This document shows positions 8,211-17,596 of a stretch of DNA of 64,000 nt, in pieces. The position numbers were made by a program, and so were the translations under genes. The notes under the pieces are model-generated. The model saw nothing but the letters and a program-made list of their open reading frames with translations, did no database searches and was not told the DNA's origin. The stretch's first letter is position 1. Each line of letters starts with the position of its first letter. The stretch comes from Acetatifactor aquisgranensis. GTDB taxonomy: Bacteria > Bacillota > Clostridia > Lachnospirales > Lachnospiraceae. The DNA is taken from positions 38,410 through 102,409 of the forward strand of contig NZ_CALPDH010000023.1 in assembly GCF_943193215.1 (NCBI RefSeq), read 5' to 3'.

Positions 8211-9509
8211 ATGGGACCCGTTTTAAATACGGTATATAACAATTATCTTACCACTTATACGTCGAAACCGCTGACCAAATACGATACCCACAAAAAAAGT
8301 GAGCTCCGGAATGTATATAATTCCATTGTCAAAATAAATAAAGACGAGCCCTGGTATCTGCCCACCACCAGCAAGGACACGCAGCAATATGCTGTCAATT
8401 TAAAAGAAAACGCAAGGGATCTGCGCAATACCATCGCGCAGATTGGAGGACTGGAAAAGGACGGACTGTTCCGCAAGAAACGCGCATACTCCACCGATGA
8501 GGGTATCGCCACTGCTTCCTATGTCGGTCCTGAGGGTTCCGGTCCGGAAGTTCCCGACTTTATGGTGGAAGTCCATTCACTGGCAACTTCACAGGAGAAT
8601 CTGGGACTGTTCCTGCCCGGCAACGGCCGTGCATCCCTGTCGCCGGATACCTATTCCTTTGACGTGAACATCAATGACATGAATTACGAGTTCCAGTTCT
8701 CGGTGGGGGAGAACGAGACGAATCTGGAGATGCAGGAGCGTCTGGTACGCCTGATCAACAATTCCGATATCGGCCTGCGGGCTTCTTTAGCAGAGTCGGA
8801 GGGGCGCACTTCCCTGAGACTGACCTCCGAGGCCACAGGACTTGCCTCGGGTAAGGATTATATTTTTGCCATCAGCGATGACCATACCAGCAAGACCCAT
8901 GGGGCGGTGGAATACCTTGGGCTGGATTATACCAGCAGAGAGGCTTCCAATGCCAGCTTTTCCGTGAACGGTGAAGAGCTTACCTCGCCATCCAACCGCC
9001 TGACGCTGGATAAGCTTTTCGAGGTACAGCTCACTGGCATCAGTTCCGGCGGCCAATCTGCCAAAATCGGATTGAAGACAGATGTGGAGTCTCTGACGGA
9101 CAATGTCTCCCATCTGGTAGGCGGGTACAATGATTTCATCAAGGCGGCATCCGCCTACCTGGAGTCACAGTCCAGAAGCAGGCAGCTGGTGCGTGAGATG
9201 AAAGGAATCGCTTCCGTATACGGCAATTCCCTGGAGACCATGGGGCTGAACCTGGAAGAGGATGGGACTTTGGCCATCGACAAGGATGCCTTGCGCCAGA
9301 CCGCTACCCAGACCCGGGACATCAATGAGACTTTCAGTCCCCTGAAGAGCTTCTCCAACATGCTCCTGCGCAAAAGCGATCAGGTATCGCTGAATCCCAT
9401 GGACTATGTGGAGAAAGTCATGGTAGCTTACAAGAATCCGGGTCATAACTATCCGAACCCTTACATCACCAGCGCCTACAGCGGAATGATGTTCGACGGA
9501 TATTTTTAA
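8211..9509 (+). CDS. Flagellar hook-associated protein 2 (FliD)-like capping protein
   Basis: This 432-residue protein has FliD-like features: a middle region with VEVHSLATSQENLG and a repeat-like domain with FSVNGEEL, then a helical C-terminal half (NVSHLVGGYNDFIKAASAYLESQ ... GLNLEEDGTLAIDKDALRQ) typical of filament cap and hook-associated proteins. It is shorter than full FliD, and its N-terminus is atypical (MGPVLNTVYNNYLTTYTS). AAAGGAGG lies 8 nt before the ATG, and it stands alone between a promoter and a terminator. It may be an accessory cap or a cell-surface relative. Two flagellin genes in the same window support a flagellar role. Confidence 0.65.
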   Translation: MGPVLNTVYNNYLTTYTSKPLTKYDTHKKSELRNVYNSIVKINKDEPWYLPTTSKDTQQYAVNLKENARDLRNTIAQIGGLEKDGLFRKKRAYSTDEGIATASYVGPEGSGPEVPDFMVEVHSLATSQENLGLFLPGNGRASLSPDTYSFDVNINDMNYEFQFSVGENETNLEMQERLVRLINNSDIGLRASLAESEGRTSLRLTSEATGLASGKDYIFAISDDHTSKTHGAVEYLGLDYTSREASNASFSVNGEELTSPSNRLTLDKLFEVQLTGISSGGQSAKIGLKTDVESLTDNVSHLVGGYNDFIKAASAYLESQSRSRQLVREMKGIASVYGNSLETMGLNLEEDGTLAIDKDALRQTATQTRDINETFSPLKSFSNMLLRKSDQVSLNPMDYVEKVMVAYKNPGHNYPNPYITSAYSGMMFDGYF

Positions 9510-9540
9510 GAAAAAGTACACATTTTTGACAAAATCTGTC

Positions 9541-9586
9541 AAAAAAGGCTGCGTCGGGGAAATACTTCTCCGGTGCAGCCTTTTTT
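9541..9586. terminator. Bidirectional intrinsic terminator
   Basis: AAAAAAGGCTGC and GCAGCCTTTTTT form a 12-bp stem enclosing a smaller GGGAA/TTCTCC arm. T-runs follow on both strands. It ends the FliD-like transcript from the left and the HTH regulator transcript from the right. Confidence 0.85.
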
Positions 9587-9676
9587 ATGCTCTATCTTGC
9601 CAAAGAAGGGAGCATCCATGCGTGATACTCCCTTCTTCATACCACTTGCCTTGCTTGACTATCCTGGCTATGCCAA

Positions 9677-10036
9677 CTACTTATCCTGCTTGTTCTTTTT
9701 CCCCTTTGCCTTATACTTGTCAATTTGTACGAAGTCATCCATCAACTCCAGCACCTTATCTCTACCTGCCTGGTTCAGCTTCACATAATTCTGCATCACA
9801 CGGTTCTCCAGAAGCTGGGCTCCCAGGGAAGCGTCCCTCTCCAAAGAGGAGAAATCCACCGGGTTCAGGCTCAGCTTGTCGCACATCTTGATAACGGTCC
9901 CATAGGCCATACCCTCGATTCCGCGCTCTAATGCTGTCACCAATGTGCTGTAAGGGATGTTCATCTCCAGAGCAAACTGACGTACGCTGCGATACTGTCC
10001 CAAAATTTCTTTCTTTAATACTTCTGCTTTTGTCAT
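9677..10036 (-). CDS. XRE-type helix-turn-helix regulator
   Basis: This is a 119-residue DNA-binding protein. The N-terminal helix-turn-helix is SVRQFALEMNIPYSTLVTALERGIEGMAYGTVIKMCDKLSLNP, about residues 15-60. The C-terminal half is charged (NYVKLNQAGRDKVLELMDDFVQIDKY) and ends in a Lys-rich tail. GGAGG lies before the ATG at 10036; an open frame extends 31 codons upstream without a usable site. It is a single gene with its own terminator. The targets are unknown. Confidence 0.8.
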   Translation of the reverse strand: MTKAEVLKKEILGQYRSVRQFALEMNIPYSTLVTALERGIEGMAYGTVIKMCDKLSLNPVDFSSLERDASLGAQLLENRVMQNYVKLNQAGRDKVLELMDDFVQIDKYKAKGKKNKQDK

Positions 10037-10177
10037 TTCTTTCCTCCATATCAAGCAGTAAATCAAGTGTACAAGAATAATATACGATTTTCCGTATGTT
10101 TTTTCAAGGGGTAATTCAAAATTAATCAAGAAAATTGCATATTTTAGATTTTCTTAAGAAATTAGGCTTAATGGAAC

Positions 10178-11170
10178 TTAATCGTGGTTCAGGCCGTATA
10201 GCTGGACCAGCTCCAGGAGGTCACTGCGGTACAGGTCATACGGCGTGACGATAAGGCCTCCGTCACTGTCCAGATCATAACCGAATTGCCGGTAGGCGTA
10301 CCAGACCAGGTGGGCGCACTGAGTGCCTGACAGGGGCGGAGGGCAATCCGCCGAATCACCGCTTCCTTTTTCGTCCGCGTCCGGGAACGCCCCTCCGGCA
10401 GAGTCCCTGCGCACAGCCCTCAGGCCCTCTCCGCCGCTGTCCGCAAAGGCCGTAAGGCTGTAGGGCAGGCCGGTCAGATACTTCTGCGCATATGCGGCAA
10501 TCTGCTCCCGCTCCTCCAGGGAGGCACCTTTCAGGCGCAGCAAGGCGAAGCCCGGGTATTCCTGCCAGTCGTCCAGGGAGCAGATTTCGGAATCGAAGCC
10601 CGGCATGATGGCCTCCAGCGTCAGGCGCTTTTCGGCGTCCACCACTATGGCGGCATGGCCGCTTCGCCAGCCGAAGACATGGCCGTTGAAAGTGATCAGG
10701 ATGTCCCCGGTCTGGACAGTGGGCATAAAATAGAATTCGGACAGCGTTCCCGCCTCTGTCATTCCGGCGGAGGCCACCTGCAGCTGCGGAGGATTTCCAT
10801 CATATACCAGTTCACGGAAATTCGTTAATCTTTCGCTCCTGGCAAGCAGGTTGTCGCGGCGGCATTCCACCTCCGCTGCGGCATGGAATCTGTCCTGCAG
10901 GCCAAGGAGCTTCCATTGCTGGCTGGATTCGTAGAGTTCTTCTACGCCGGGGCGGGCCAGGCCTGTCTGTTGGAGCAGGATTTCGTAGTCTGCAGAGGAC
11001 GGGGTTTTCTTCTGGAGAATGGGGAGGAGGTCGGTTTTTGCGTAGTCCGGGGTATAGTGGGCGCAGGTTTCTGCCCTGGCTGTCCATATGGCCAGGGCGG
11101 ATGGCAGGATTATGGCTATGATTATGATTGAGATTCGGATGCGGGTATGGGATTTGCGCTTTCTTTTCAT
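10178..11170 (-). CDS. Permuted papain-like (C92, YiiX/YaeF type) hydrolase, membrane-anchored
   Basis: This 330-residue protein starts with a basic stretch and one hydrophobic segment (ISIIIIAIILPSALAIWTA), so it is probably exported and membrane-tethered. The second half carries circularly permuted NlpC/P60-like motifs: GDILITFNGHVFGWRSGHAAIVVDAE, with the likely catalytic His in GHAAIV, and later GTQCAHLVWYAYRQFG with the likely nucleophile Cys. Family members are amidase-like enzymes of unknown substrate, perhaps acting on lipids or the cell wall. A low-complexity GC-rich insert (SAGGAFPDADEKGSGDSADCPPP) sits between His and Cys. It is monocistronic. Confidence 0.65.
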   Translation of the reverse strand: MKRKRKSHTRIRISIIIIAIILPSALAIWTARAETCAHYTPDYAKTDLLPILQKKTPSSADYEILLQQTGLARPGVEELYESSQQWKLLGLQDRFHAAAEVECRRDNLLARSERLTNFRELVYDGNPPQLQVASAGMTEAGTLSEFYFMPTVQTGDILITFNGHVFGWRSGHAAIVVDAEKRLTLEAIMPGFDSEICSLDDWQEYPGFALLRLKGASLEEREQIAAYAQKYLTGLPYSLTAFADSGGEGLRAVRRDSAGGAFPDADEKGSGDSADCPPPLSGTQCAHLVWYAYRQFGYDLDSDGGLIVTPYDLYRSDLLELVQLYGLNHD

Positions 11171-11369
11171 TTGCAGGCCCCCTGTTCGAGATTGTTCTTT
11201 TTAGGGTCTGCGGGTTTAGGGGGATTTATTCGCGGTTTGGGACTTTCGGAGGCCTTCCTGAATTTCCCTTGATCCGAAGCGCGTTATTTCTCATTTTAAT
11301 TTGATGCAAGGCGTTGTCTGGCGCGCCTTTTGCTTTCCGTTTTGGGATATGGGCATGAAAAAAGAAAGA

Positions 11370-11697
11370 CATATCCATTTTATCTTTTGTAAATGGTTTG
11401 TTCCAATCGTTCTGGATATATCTTTCCGGGTCTTATTTTAGCATATTTTGATGCTTCCTGCAATCTTTTTCTATAGTGCGCGATGAATTTTCACATTGAC
11501 GAAAGAAAGGCTGACGACCGGATAGGTGCCCTGAAGCTTTCTGTACGTTTCCTTCTAGTCCTGGTGTCCAATACACACTGTCCTTGCCATGCTGTACCGC
11601 CCCCGCTTCTGCCCTCAATATAGTAAAAGGGAAGAATCTATCCATTTTATCTTTGGTACATGCGTTTATAGCGCCCGCTCTGGATTGTTCTTCCCGT
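11370..11697. repeat. Pair of ~55-bp imperfect direct repeats flanking an ATPase gene remnant
   Basis: Copies at about 11370-11423 and 11640-11697 share ATCCATTTTATCTTT plus looser similarity on both sides. Read on the minus strand they end in AAAGATAAAATGGATA and look like a duplicated promoter region. The second copy sits just upstream of the remnant at 11430-11590, which suggests repeated duplication of the same gene start. Confidence 0.45.
11430..11590 (-). pseudogene. Remnant of an AAA-ATPase/PD-(D/E)XK gene, internally deleted
   Basis: On the minus strand the sequence reads MARTVCIGHQD, a stop, then YRKLQGTYPVVSLSFVNVK, then another stop and KKIAGS. These blocks match the start (MARTVGIGHQD) and the QLQGTYPVISLSFANVK segment of the intact gene at 17597-19405, with about 75 codons lost between them. 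It is a decayed copy with no coding potential left. Confidence 0.8.
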
Positions 11698-11753
11698 TAT
11701 TATGGCAGCGTATTTAAGAGGAATCTGCCATGTGATTTGCCTTTTACTAAAGT

Positions 11754-12689
11754 TCAGTCTGATAGTGCGCGCCGAAAGTGCCTCCCTATCCCCGCCACAA
11801 ACGCCAGCACTTCGTCCTTCATCCCCTCCGGGAAGGCCGTCAGTACGGGTGCGGTCTCAAAGCTCAGCGTCCCTCCGAAGCCGCTCCCCCTTAAGCCACG
11901 GATAAAACCCTCCCAATCCGTTGACGCCTTATTCTCGCGGCTCCTGGCAAAGGTATATGGTATCTGATGGAGATCCGCGACGCCGTCATTATCATGTATG
12001 TGCAGCACTTTGAGCCGCGGGCCCAGAACGGTCATAAAGCTTTCAAAATCCAGCCCCACCAGATTCGCATGTCCGGTGTCAAAGCAGAATCCCAGCACTT
12101 CCGCATGGTATCTGTCGTTCATCCGGTCAATGCGCTCCGCTGCTTTTCCGGCGTCGCAGCAGGGGCCCTCCACGATATGGCCGCCTGTGCTCTCATACAG
12201 GTTCTCGATGCATATGGTGATGCCCATCTCCTTCGCCATAGGAGCCAGGAAGTCCAGGAACTGTTCCATGACGTTCCACTCTTCCTCTTCGGAGCCCAGG
12301 AAATGGGCCAGTTTAAAGCCGTGGACTACGATATGCGGGCATCCAAAGTAAGCGCACACCTGCAGGCTCTTAGGCGCCACCACCTCCCGCAGATAGGCAT
12401 TCAGCTCCCTGGTTCCTCCGGGCACATAGTTCGGATAGGGCATGTGCATCTGGTTGATTTCTATGGCTGCCTTCGCTGCTCCCAGCTTATGGGGCGCGAA
12501 GTACTGTTCCAGCTCCTGGATGGATTTGTCGAAAAAGGCATTCCGCTCCCCCTGATACAGGCTGATATTGGTGAGATACCCGTTCAGGCTGAAATCGGCA
12601 CAGGAAAAGCCCGCCTGCTTCAGTCTCCGGAAACCGTCCTCCGGGCGGTCATCATATACGACATTTTTGGTCTGTACGCCAATCCTCAT
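11754..12689 (-). CDS. Sugar phosphate isomerase/epimerase family TIM-barrel protein
   Basis: This 311-residue protein belongs to the xylose isomerase-like/AP-endonuclease-2 TIM barrel family. Family-like motifs include HMPYPNYVPGG, HIVVHGFK, ICIENLYES, FCFDTGHANL and LHIHDNDGVADLHQIPYT, whose His, Glu and Asp residues usually bind a divalent metal. The start MRIGVQTKNVVYDD at 12689 has AAGGAG upstream; an in-frame extension of more than 90 codons runs through repeats and is rejected. A second, more divergent barrel gene follows upstream. The substrate is unknown; a role in making a sugar for the nearby glycan cluster is possible but not shown. Confidence 0.75.
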   Translation of the reverse strand: MRIGVQTKNVVYDDRPEDGFRRLKQAGFSCADFSLNGYLTNISLYQGERNAFFDKSIQELEQYFAPHKLGAAKAAIEINQMHMPYPNYVPGGTRELNAYLREVVAPKSLQVCAYFGCPHIVVHGFKLAHFLGSEEEEWNVMEQFLDFLAPMAKEMGITICIENLYESTGGHIVEGPCCDAGKAAERIDRMNDRYHAEVLGFCFDTGHANLVGLDFESFMTVLGPRLKVLHIHDNDGVADLHQIPYTFARSRENKASTDWEGFIRGLRGSGFGGTLSFETAPVLTAFPEGMKDEVLAFVAGIGRHFRRALSD

Positions 12690-12728
12690 TATTCCGCTCC
12701 TTGTCACTGCCTCTTGCCCCTGCTTCTC

Positions 12729-12943
12729 ATCCCTGTTGCTCCAAATGTCCAAGGCTATCGTTCCCCCTGTTCCAAAACCATGCAGACAGCCCATCGTTTG
12801 CTTCGCTTTCCACAGTTTACGCCCGCAGTCACAAAATTTTCCGTGCCTTGTCCCTGTTGCTTCAAATGTCCAAAGCCATCGTTCGCTCCGGTTTCCGTAG
12901 CTTATACTCCCAGTCAAAAAACTTGCCATGGAACCAGGCTCAC
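12729..12943. repeat. Degenerate tandem duplication in an intergenic region
   Basis: Two related blocks (about 12729-12844 and 12861-12943) share TGTCCAAAGCCATCGTT-like and CAGTCAAAAAATTTGCC-like stretches. They fill most of the 350-nt gap between the two TIM-barrel genes. No ORF or RNA structure could be recognised. Confidence 0.4.
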
Positions 12944-13040
12944 GAGCCGTAGAGTCTGTGGGCATCACGGCAGGTTTTATCGCTCGTGAGTATAATCGAA
13001 GCGGCCTCTCCGCTGTCTGCTCCGCCTCCCTGCGGCTCGC

Positions 13041-14399
13041 TCAATATCTCTGCAGTCTGTCAAAGTAGAAAGAGGGCATATATTCGTCATTAAAGAATTC
13101 GATGGGATTGGTGACCTGCATCCCACGGAGCTGCTGCGCAATCTCGCGATAATAGATATTGCAGATGAATATGGCACAGCCTTCCGGCAGGCAGGCCAGG
13201 CTCTCGGGAGCCCTTACCTCCAGGCCGCAGAAGGTGGTTCCCCAGAGGGAGGGGTTGTTGTCGCAGGTGAACAGAGGCGGGTATTTCTCACCGTAGCATT
13301 TCATGTAGTTCCGGCACATGTTCCCGGCGCCGAACAGCACGATGGAGGGGTATTTTTTTAAGGTATTCTCTATTCCAATCTGCCATTTGAAGTACTCGGC
13401 CACAGACTTCGCCAGCGTCAGAAGCTGCGGGCGGAGTATGGGCGAAAATACCGCTGCCGTATCCGAAAAGTCCAGTGCCAGCTCTCCGTCGAAGCCGCTT
13501 TCCCGCAGCCCCCTGATCAGGCCCAGCCAATCCGTCCGGGGCTGGCCGCCGCATACGGCGGTGAAAGGGAGCAGCGAGCTTTCCCGCTGTCCGTCGCAGT
13601 CCCGCAGCAGCACGGCTTTTACGCGGCTTCCCAGCTGTACCGCGATCTCCCGCATGTTCTGGCCGCACAGGTTGTAGGTGCCTGTATTCATGCAGAAGCC
13701 GAAGCGCTCCTCGCCTGCGGCTTCGTTCAGGCTGTCCACCCAGGATGCCGCCTCTTCTGCCTCGGCGCAGGCTCCGCGGATCAGATGGCCGTTCAGGCTC
13801 CGGCACTGGTTCTCCAGGAGGATGGTGACGCCGCTTTTCCTGGCAGAAGCCCCAAGGCTCAGATAAAAGTCCCTGTTCGTCTCCCATGCCTCTGCGGATG
13901 GCATGGCGGCGGGCAGGGGGCGCACAATCAGGTATCTGCTGCCCGCCTCGCCGCAGATCCGGATGCTTTCCCGGGTCAGCCTGGTCAGGAGTTCCTTTCC
14001 GTCTCTTTGCTTTGTATCCCTGCTTAAGTATGGGGCCGTGGCTATCGGGAGGGTCAGATGTGTCTCTTTGCAGCTGCGCAGCAGTTTTCCGGCGGGATGT
14101 TCCGGCAGCTCTTCACCGGAATGTTGCGCGGGGGCTTGTACAAGGCTTTGGAGCCAGGTTCCCTCAGGACATTGGGGCGGTTTCCCGCTTTGCGGGGCGG
14201 AGGGCTGTTTTGGTATTATGGTTCCGTTCTGATGCCCTGCCTGGGCGCAGGGTTTCCCGGCGCTTTCCAGTTCCGCCGGAGGGCAGTACATTGTAAAATC
14301 AAGCAGTATGTTTTCAAACCCTGCTTTTGCTATGTCCGAAATCCCCTGTCCCGGGCGTTCTGTGTCCACGTTTCCGGAGGGGGCGCATATCACATTCAA
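13041..14399 (-). CDS. TIM-barrel sugar isomerase-like protein with C-terminal Rossmann-like module
   Basis: This 452-residue protein has a barrel half (about 110-345), weakly related to the preceding gene product (ILLENQCRSLNGHLIRG, FCMNTGTYNLCG, TDWLGLIRGLRESGFDGEL). A Pro/Gln-rich insert at 55-105 interrupts its early part. From about 350 it has the module IVLFGAGNMCRNYMKCYGEKYPPLFTCDNN...GLEV..PE, seen again and again in the glycan island. The usual HxD metal ligands of the barrel look degraded (VLLRDCDGQRES), so catalysis is uncertain. GGGAGGAG precedes the ATG. Confidence 0.65.
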   Translation of the reverse strand: MNVICAPSGNVDTERPGQGISDIAKAGFENILLDFTMYCPPAELESAGKPCAQAGHQNGTIIPKQPSAPQSGKPPQCPEGTWLQSLVQAPAQHSGEELPEHPAGKLLRSCKETHLTLPIATAPYLSRDTKQRDGKELLTRLTRESIRICGEAGSRYLIVRPLPAAMPSAEAWETNRDFYLSLGASARKSGVTILLENQCRSLNGHLIRGACAEAEEAASWVDSLNEAAGEERFGFCMNTGTYNLCGQNMREIAVQLGSRVKAVLLRDCDGQRESSLLPFTAVCGGQPRTDWLGLIRGLRESGFDGELALDFSDTAAVFSPILRPQLLTLAKSVAEYFKWQIGIENTLKKYPSIVLFGAGNMCRNYMKCYGEKYPPLFTCDNNPSLWGTTFCGLEVRAPESLACLPEGCAIFICNIYYREIAQQLRGMQVTNPIEFFNDEYMPSFYFDRLQRY

Positions 14400-14630
14400 T
14401 ATTTTCTCCTCCCTGCCTGAGGTAGCGTCAACTTTCTATGTCTAAAAGCGAATCCACTCCAAGTAAAACCAAGGGTTTCAGAGACCGTAAGCATACGTCT
14501 CGCCTTTCCTGGGCTTACCCAACCAACGTTTTGCTTCGGCTGACCAGTGAAGGCTGGGCTGAAAGCCTGGTTGTTTCAGCCTCGGCGAGGATTCCGCAAG
14601 CAAAATATATGGGCTAAGCCAACGGAAAGG

Positions 14631-14678
14631 GCTCCGCTCAGCCTTGGCTCCTCTCAGCCTTGATTCCGCTCAGGCTGT
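14631..14678. repeat. Three 16-bp tandem repeats
   Basis: The units GCTCCGCTCAGCCTTG, GCTCCTCTCAGCCTTG and ATTCCGCTCAGGCTGT follow directly on each other, just past the stop of the 14698 gene. They lie in the 297-nt gap (14401-14697), in which no other gene or RNA was recognised. Confidence 0.5.
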
Positions 14679-14697
14679 GGTCTGTCAGGCCACCGGA

Positions 14698-17154
14698 TTA
14701 CAGGAGCTTCTTCTCGATCAGGGACTTTATGCGGGTGGAGCTGGTGCTTTCCGTATAGGGGAAGAATACCATCTCGGCTCCGTGTTTTTCCAGAAATTCT
14801 TTCTCTGCCAGCCAGTCGGGGTTGTCTACGTAGTCGCTGCCGGAGAACTGGCAGTCGAATCGGTACAGTTTCCAGGCATCCCTGGTGCCATTGTAATTCA
14901 GGGGGATTTCCACCGCTTCGTCCACATAGCGGCAGGAGCGCACCATTTCTATCCGTTCGGCAAAGGGGATGAAGGGCTCCACTTCCTTATGCTTCCTGAC
15001 CCCTTCGTCCGTGACTACGCCTACAATCAGGTAGTCGCACTGTTCCTTGGCTCGCCGGAACATGTTCAGGTGGCCTATGTGGAACAGGTCGAATACGCCT
15101 GCTATGTAGCCTGTGTGGTATTTTTTTCGGTTCGGAGGTTCCTGTGGTTCTGCATGCTCCGGCACGGCTGTGGGAGTTCCTGCTTCCCCGGCTTTTTTCG
15201 GTTCCGGGCATGTGCCGGCGTCCTGGGGCTTTGGGGAAGCCAGGGGGCATCCTGCTTCCGAATGGGGCGGCGTATCGGGTCGTCCCATGGTGGGTCTCCG
15301 CTTTCTGGGGTACGCTTTGTGGGAGTCGTAAATGCTGTATTCTTTCACGTTCATGGCATCCAGCTGCTTCATGACAGACAGGTAGTTCTTGATGCAGATG
15401 AGCACCTTGTATTCTCCGCTCTGCAGTTGTCTGAGCAGTTCCGGGGACTGTATGGGAATGCCTTCCAGTTCCTGTCCCCATTTTTCCCGGCTGTTGTCCA
15501 CAATGGCGTAGACCGGGTAATCCTGGCGGTACAGAGCGAGGAATTTTCGGGTGAAGGCGCCGGAGCCGAAGAGAATCAGCTTCCTGGTGTCCGCATTGCG
15601 GAAAATATCCACAAATAACCGCTGATATTCCTCCTCCGAATAGTTCATGCGCTGGCGGTTGGAGTTCACCACCTCGGCGTTGCGCCTGCATTTCTCATGG
15701 TAGGAGCGCAGTTCTTTTTCCTTTCTCAGGGCTGTCAGGAACTCCCATTCCATCCGTCTCCATTGATCCAGCCGCTCGGTCAGCCCGTAGCGCTGGAAGA
15801 GCACATCTATGGGCAGCACTTTCTGCAGTTCTATGTTGCCGGAATAGAATGTGGCGATCATCCGGGCGATGATGGCATTGGCCGGATAGTTTTCCTGGCA
15901 GAATTCCTGGTCGTAGAACAGGAATTTTCCGTCCTGATGGAAGCTGTTCAGGGGAACCATGTCCAGGTATCCTTTTTTCAGGATAGCTCCCTGTCCGTCT
16001 CCTTTGTCAGGCTCCAGGATTTCAGAGGAATGCAGAATCATTTCACGGAAGCTGTCCATTTCCTGCAGGAATTTTTCCGTATCTGTCAAGAGCAGGTTTT
16101 TTAAATATACCTGGCCTACTTCTGCCTCCATGTATGGCATGACGTAGATGCCGTCTTCCATCCGGGCATCCACCACGGGGATTCCATGCTGCGCCAGGTC
16201 TCTGCCATGCTCCACAAGTCTCTCCAGCTTTGTCCGCCCCTCCGGATAGGCTGCGATTTTCTCTACCGTCCGCCTGTTTTTTCGGCTGACTGCTGCTGTA
16301 TGATGCTCTGCCGCTCCTGCCTGGCTGGCGGTTTCCTGTGGGGCCGCCGCATCCCGGATTATGGTGAGCATAGCATCCTCCCTGCCCCGCTCCAGGGAGC
16401 TTGTGACCTGGAGGACGTCGGAATGGTTTCCGTCCAGGGAGCACTCAATCAGATAGGCATTGGCCATTTGGTGGAACATGCCGTTTTTGATTAGGCCGGC
16501 ATACAGGCTCTCCTCCTCCAGGAAGACGGAATCGGGATAGTTGTAGGTGGGAAAGAGTCGGTTGGCCAAGTCCTCGTTGGGCAGATAGTCTTCCGCGTAG
16601 ATCAGGTTTGGGTTCCTTAGGTCGGGGAGGACTGAGAAGAAACGGGCGGATGTCCAGCCTGTGTTCCGGAGCATCTGTCTTATTTCTGCGCGGTTGTACA
16701 TGCGGCCTTTGAAGGTATCTTCCTTTTTGGAGTAGGCTCTGCGGTAGTTTTCGATTCCGTCGAAGTTGCGCTCTGTGTAAGGGTCTCTGTCGCCGCAGAA
16801 ATACCGGATGCCGAAGCGGTTGTTGAGGCCTAACAGCAGGCGGCCTTGCGGCTTTAGGAGGCTGCGCCAGGACGCAAGGAAGGTTTCCGGGGCAGGGTGC
16901 TGCTCCAGATTTTCTATGCAAATGATGTAGTCGAAGCTTCCCTGCCACTCCTGGTGCCGGGGTTCCCGGATGGTCTGTTCGCAGGGGGCAGACGTGACCT
17001 GGAACAGGCGGTCGGTGAGCAGTTCTGCTATGGGGTCTTCAGGTCTGCCGATGTATAGGATATGGGGCTTTTTTTCTTCTGCTGCTGGCGCGAAATCGTA
17101 CCAGTGCAATAGTCCTTTTTGTATTTCCCGTATAAGCATCTCCGGCTGTATCAT
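14698..17154 (-). CDS. Multidomain methyltransferase / kinase-like / Rossmann module / cytidylyltransferase
   Basis: This is an 818-residue protein. Residues about 1-200 look like a SAM methyltransferase (FDYIICIENLEQHPAPETFLASWRSLLKPQGRLLLGLNN). Residues about 300-470 resemble an aminoglycoside-kinase-like fold (GYLDMVPLNSFHQDGKFLFYDQEF). Residues about 522-610 are the recurrent Rossmann module (LILFGSGAFTRKFLALYR...YAIVDNS). After a Pro-rich linker, residues about 680-818 form a TagD/GCT-type cytidylyltransferase with AGVFDLFHIGHLNMFRRAKE (HxGH) and STSSTRIKSL. Methyltransferase plus kinase recalls O-antigen chain terminators of the WbdD type (inference). The product probably activates and modifies an alditol phosphate or caps a glycan. 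Confidence 0.7.
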   Translation of the reverse strand: MIQPEMLIREIQKGLLHWYDFAPAAEEKKPHILYIGRPEDPIAELLTDRLFQVTSAPCEQTIREPRHQEWQGSFDYIICIENLEQHPAPETFLASWRSLLKPQGRLLLGLNNRFGIRYFCGDRDPYTERNFDGIENYRRAYSKKEDTFKGRMYNRAEIRQMLRNTGWTSARFFSVLPDLRNPNLIYAEDYLPNEDLANRLFPTYNYPDSVFLEEESLYAGLIKNGMFHQMANAYLIECSLDGNHSDVLQVTSSLERGREDAMLTIIRDAAAPQETASQAGAAEHHTAAVSRKNRRTVEKIAAYPEGRTKLERLVEHGRDLAQHGIPVVDARMEDGIYVMPYMEAEVGQVYLKNLLLTDTEKFLQEMDSFREMILHSSEILEPDKGDGQGAILKKGYLDMVPLNSFHQDGKFLFYDQEFCQENYPANAIIARMIATFYSGNIELQKVLPIDVLFQRYGLTERLDQWRRMEWEFLTALRKEKELRSYHEKCRRNAEVVNSNRQRMNYSEEEYQRLFVDIFRNADTRKLILFGSGAFTRKFLALYRQDYPVYAIVDNSREKWGQELEGIPIQSPELLRQLQSGEYKVLICIKNYLSVMKQLDAMNVKEYSIYDSHKAYPRKRRPTMGRPDTPPHSEAGCPLASPKPQDAGTCPEPKKAGEAGTPTAVPEHAEPQEPPNRKKYHTGYIAGVFDLFHIGHLNMFRRAKEQCDYLIVGVVTDEGVRKHKEVEPFIPFAERIEMVRSCRYVDEAVEIPLNYNGTRDAWKLYRFDCQFSGSDYVDNPDWLAEKEFLEKHGAEMVFFPYTESTSSTRIKSLIEKKLL

Positions 17155-17201
17155 CTTTCAATCAGTCCTCTCCCCTGCCTTATGTCTTTGCCTGACGGCC
17201 G

Positions 17202-17590
17202 TTATCCGATCAGTACTTCCTTTCCGCAGAACGCAAAACCGTACTTTCGGATTCGTTCTGCCGGAATCCCTTTGGCCAGCAGCGCTGCGTTGTAACGCAT
17301 CGTTTCAATCTGGTCAAGAGCTGTCTGCACTGTATCCTCTAATGTCTTCTCCCTTTTGGGGTTCTTTACCTTGAATTCTATAATAATCGCATCTTTACTG
17401 TGATTATTTATGATTGCATCTCTACCGCGATTATTTATGATCGCATCTTTACCGCGATTATTTATGATCGCGTCCTGGCAGCCGGGGCTGCAGATGCCCT
17501 GGGTGCCGTGAGGCTCCGGCTCCTTACTTATCCCGATGACCCTGGGCTCCAGCACGATATCATATCGCCCGAAGCTGCTTTCCCTTTCAG
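17202..17590 (-). pseudogene. Tandemly duplicated 3' end of the AAA-ATPase/PD-(D/E)XK gene
   Basis: About 10 nt after the stop of the 17597 gene, a new frame reads RESSFGRYDIVLEP...DAIIIEFKVKNPKREKTLEDTVQTALDQIE...RKYGFAFCGKEVLIG. It repeats the last ~95 codons of that gene, which encode the PD-(D/E)XK nuclease domain. It lacks the ATPase domain and a plausible start with a ribosome binding site. An expansion of 27-bp repeats lies inside it. It is either a remnant or a short stand-alone nuclease domain; I favour the remnant. Confidence 0.7.
17388..17476. repeat. 27-bp tandem repeat, about 3 units
   Basis: The plus-strand unit GATTATTTATGATCGCATC... recurs at 17402, 17429 and 17456. Read on the minus strand it encodes repeats of DAIINNRGK. 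It lies just before the EFKV core of the duplicated nuclease domain, where the parent gene has a single DAIILEFKV. It looks like slippage expansion. Confidence 0.75.
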
Positions 17591-17596
17591 GTTTCC

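Noticed and set aside
12690..12968. N-terminal extension of the TIM-barrel protein
   Set aside because: It covers degenerate intergenic repeats; AAGGAG precedes the ATG at 12689.
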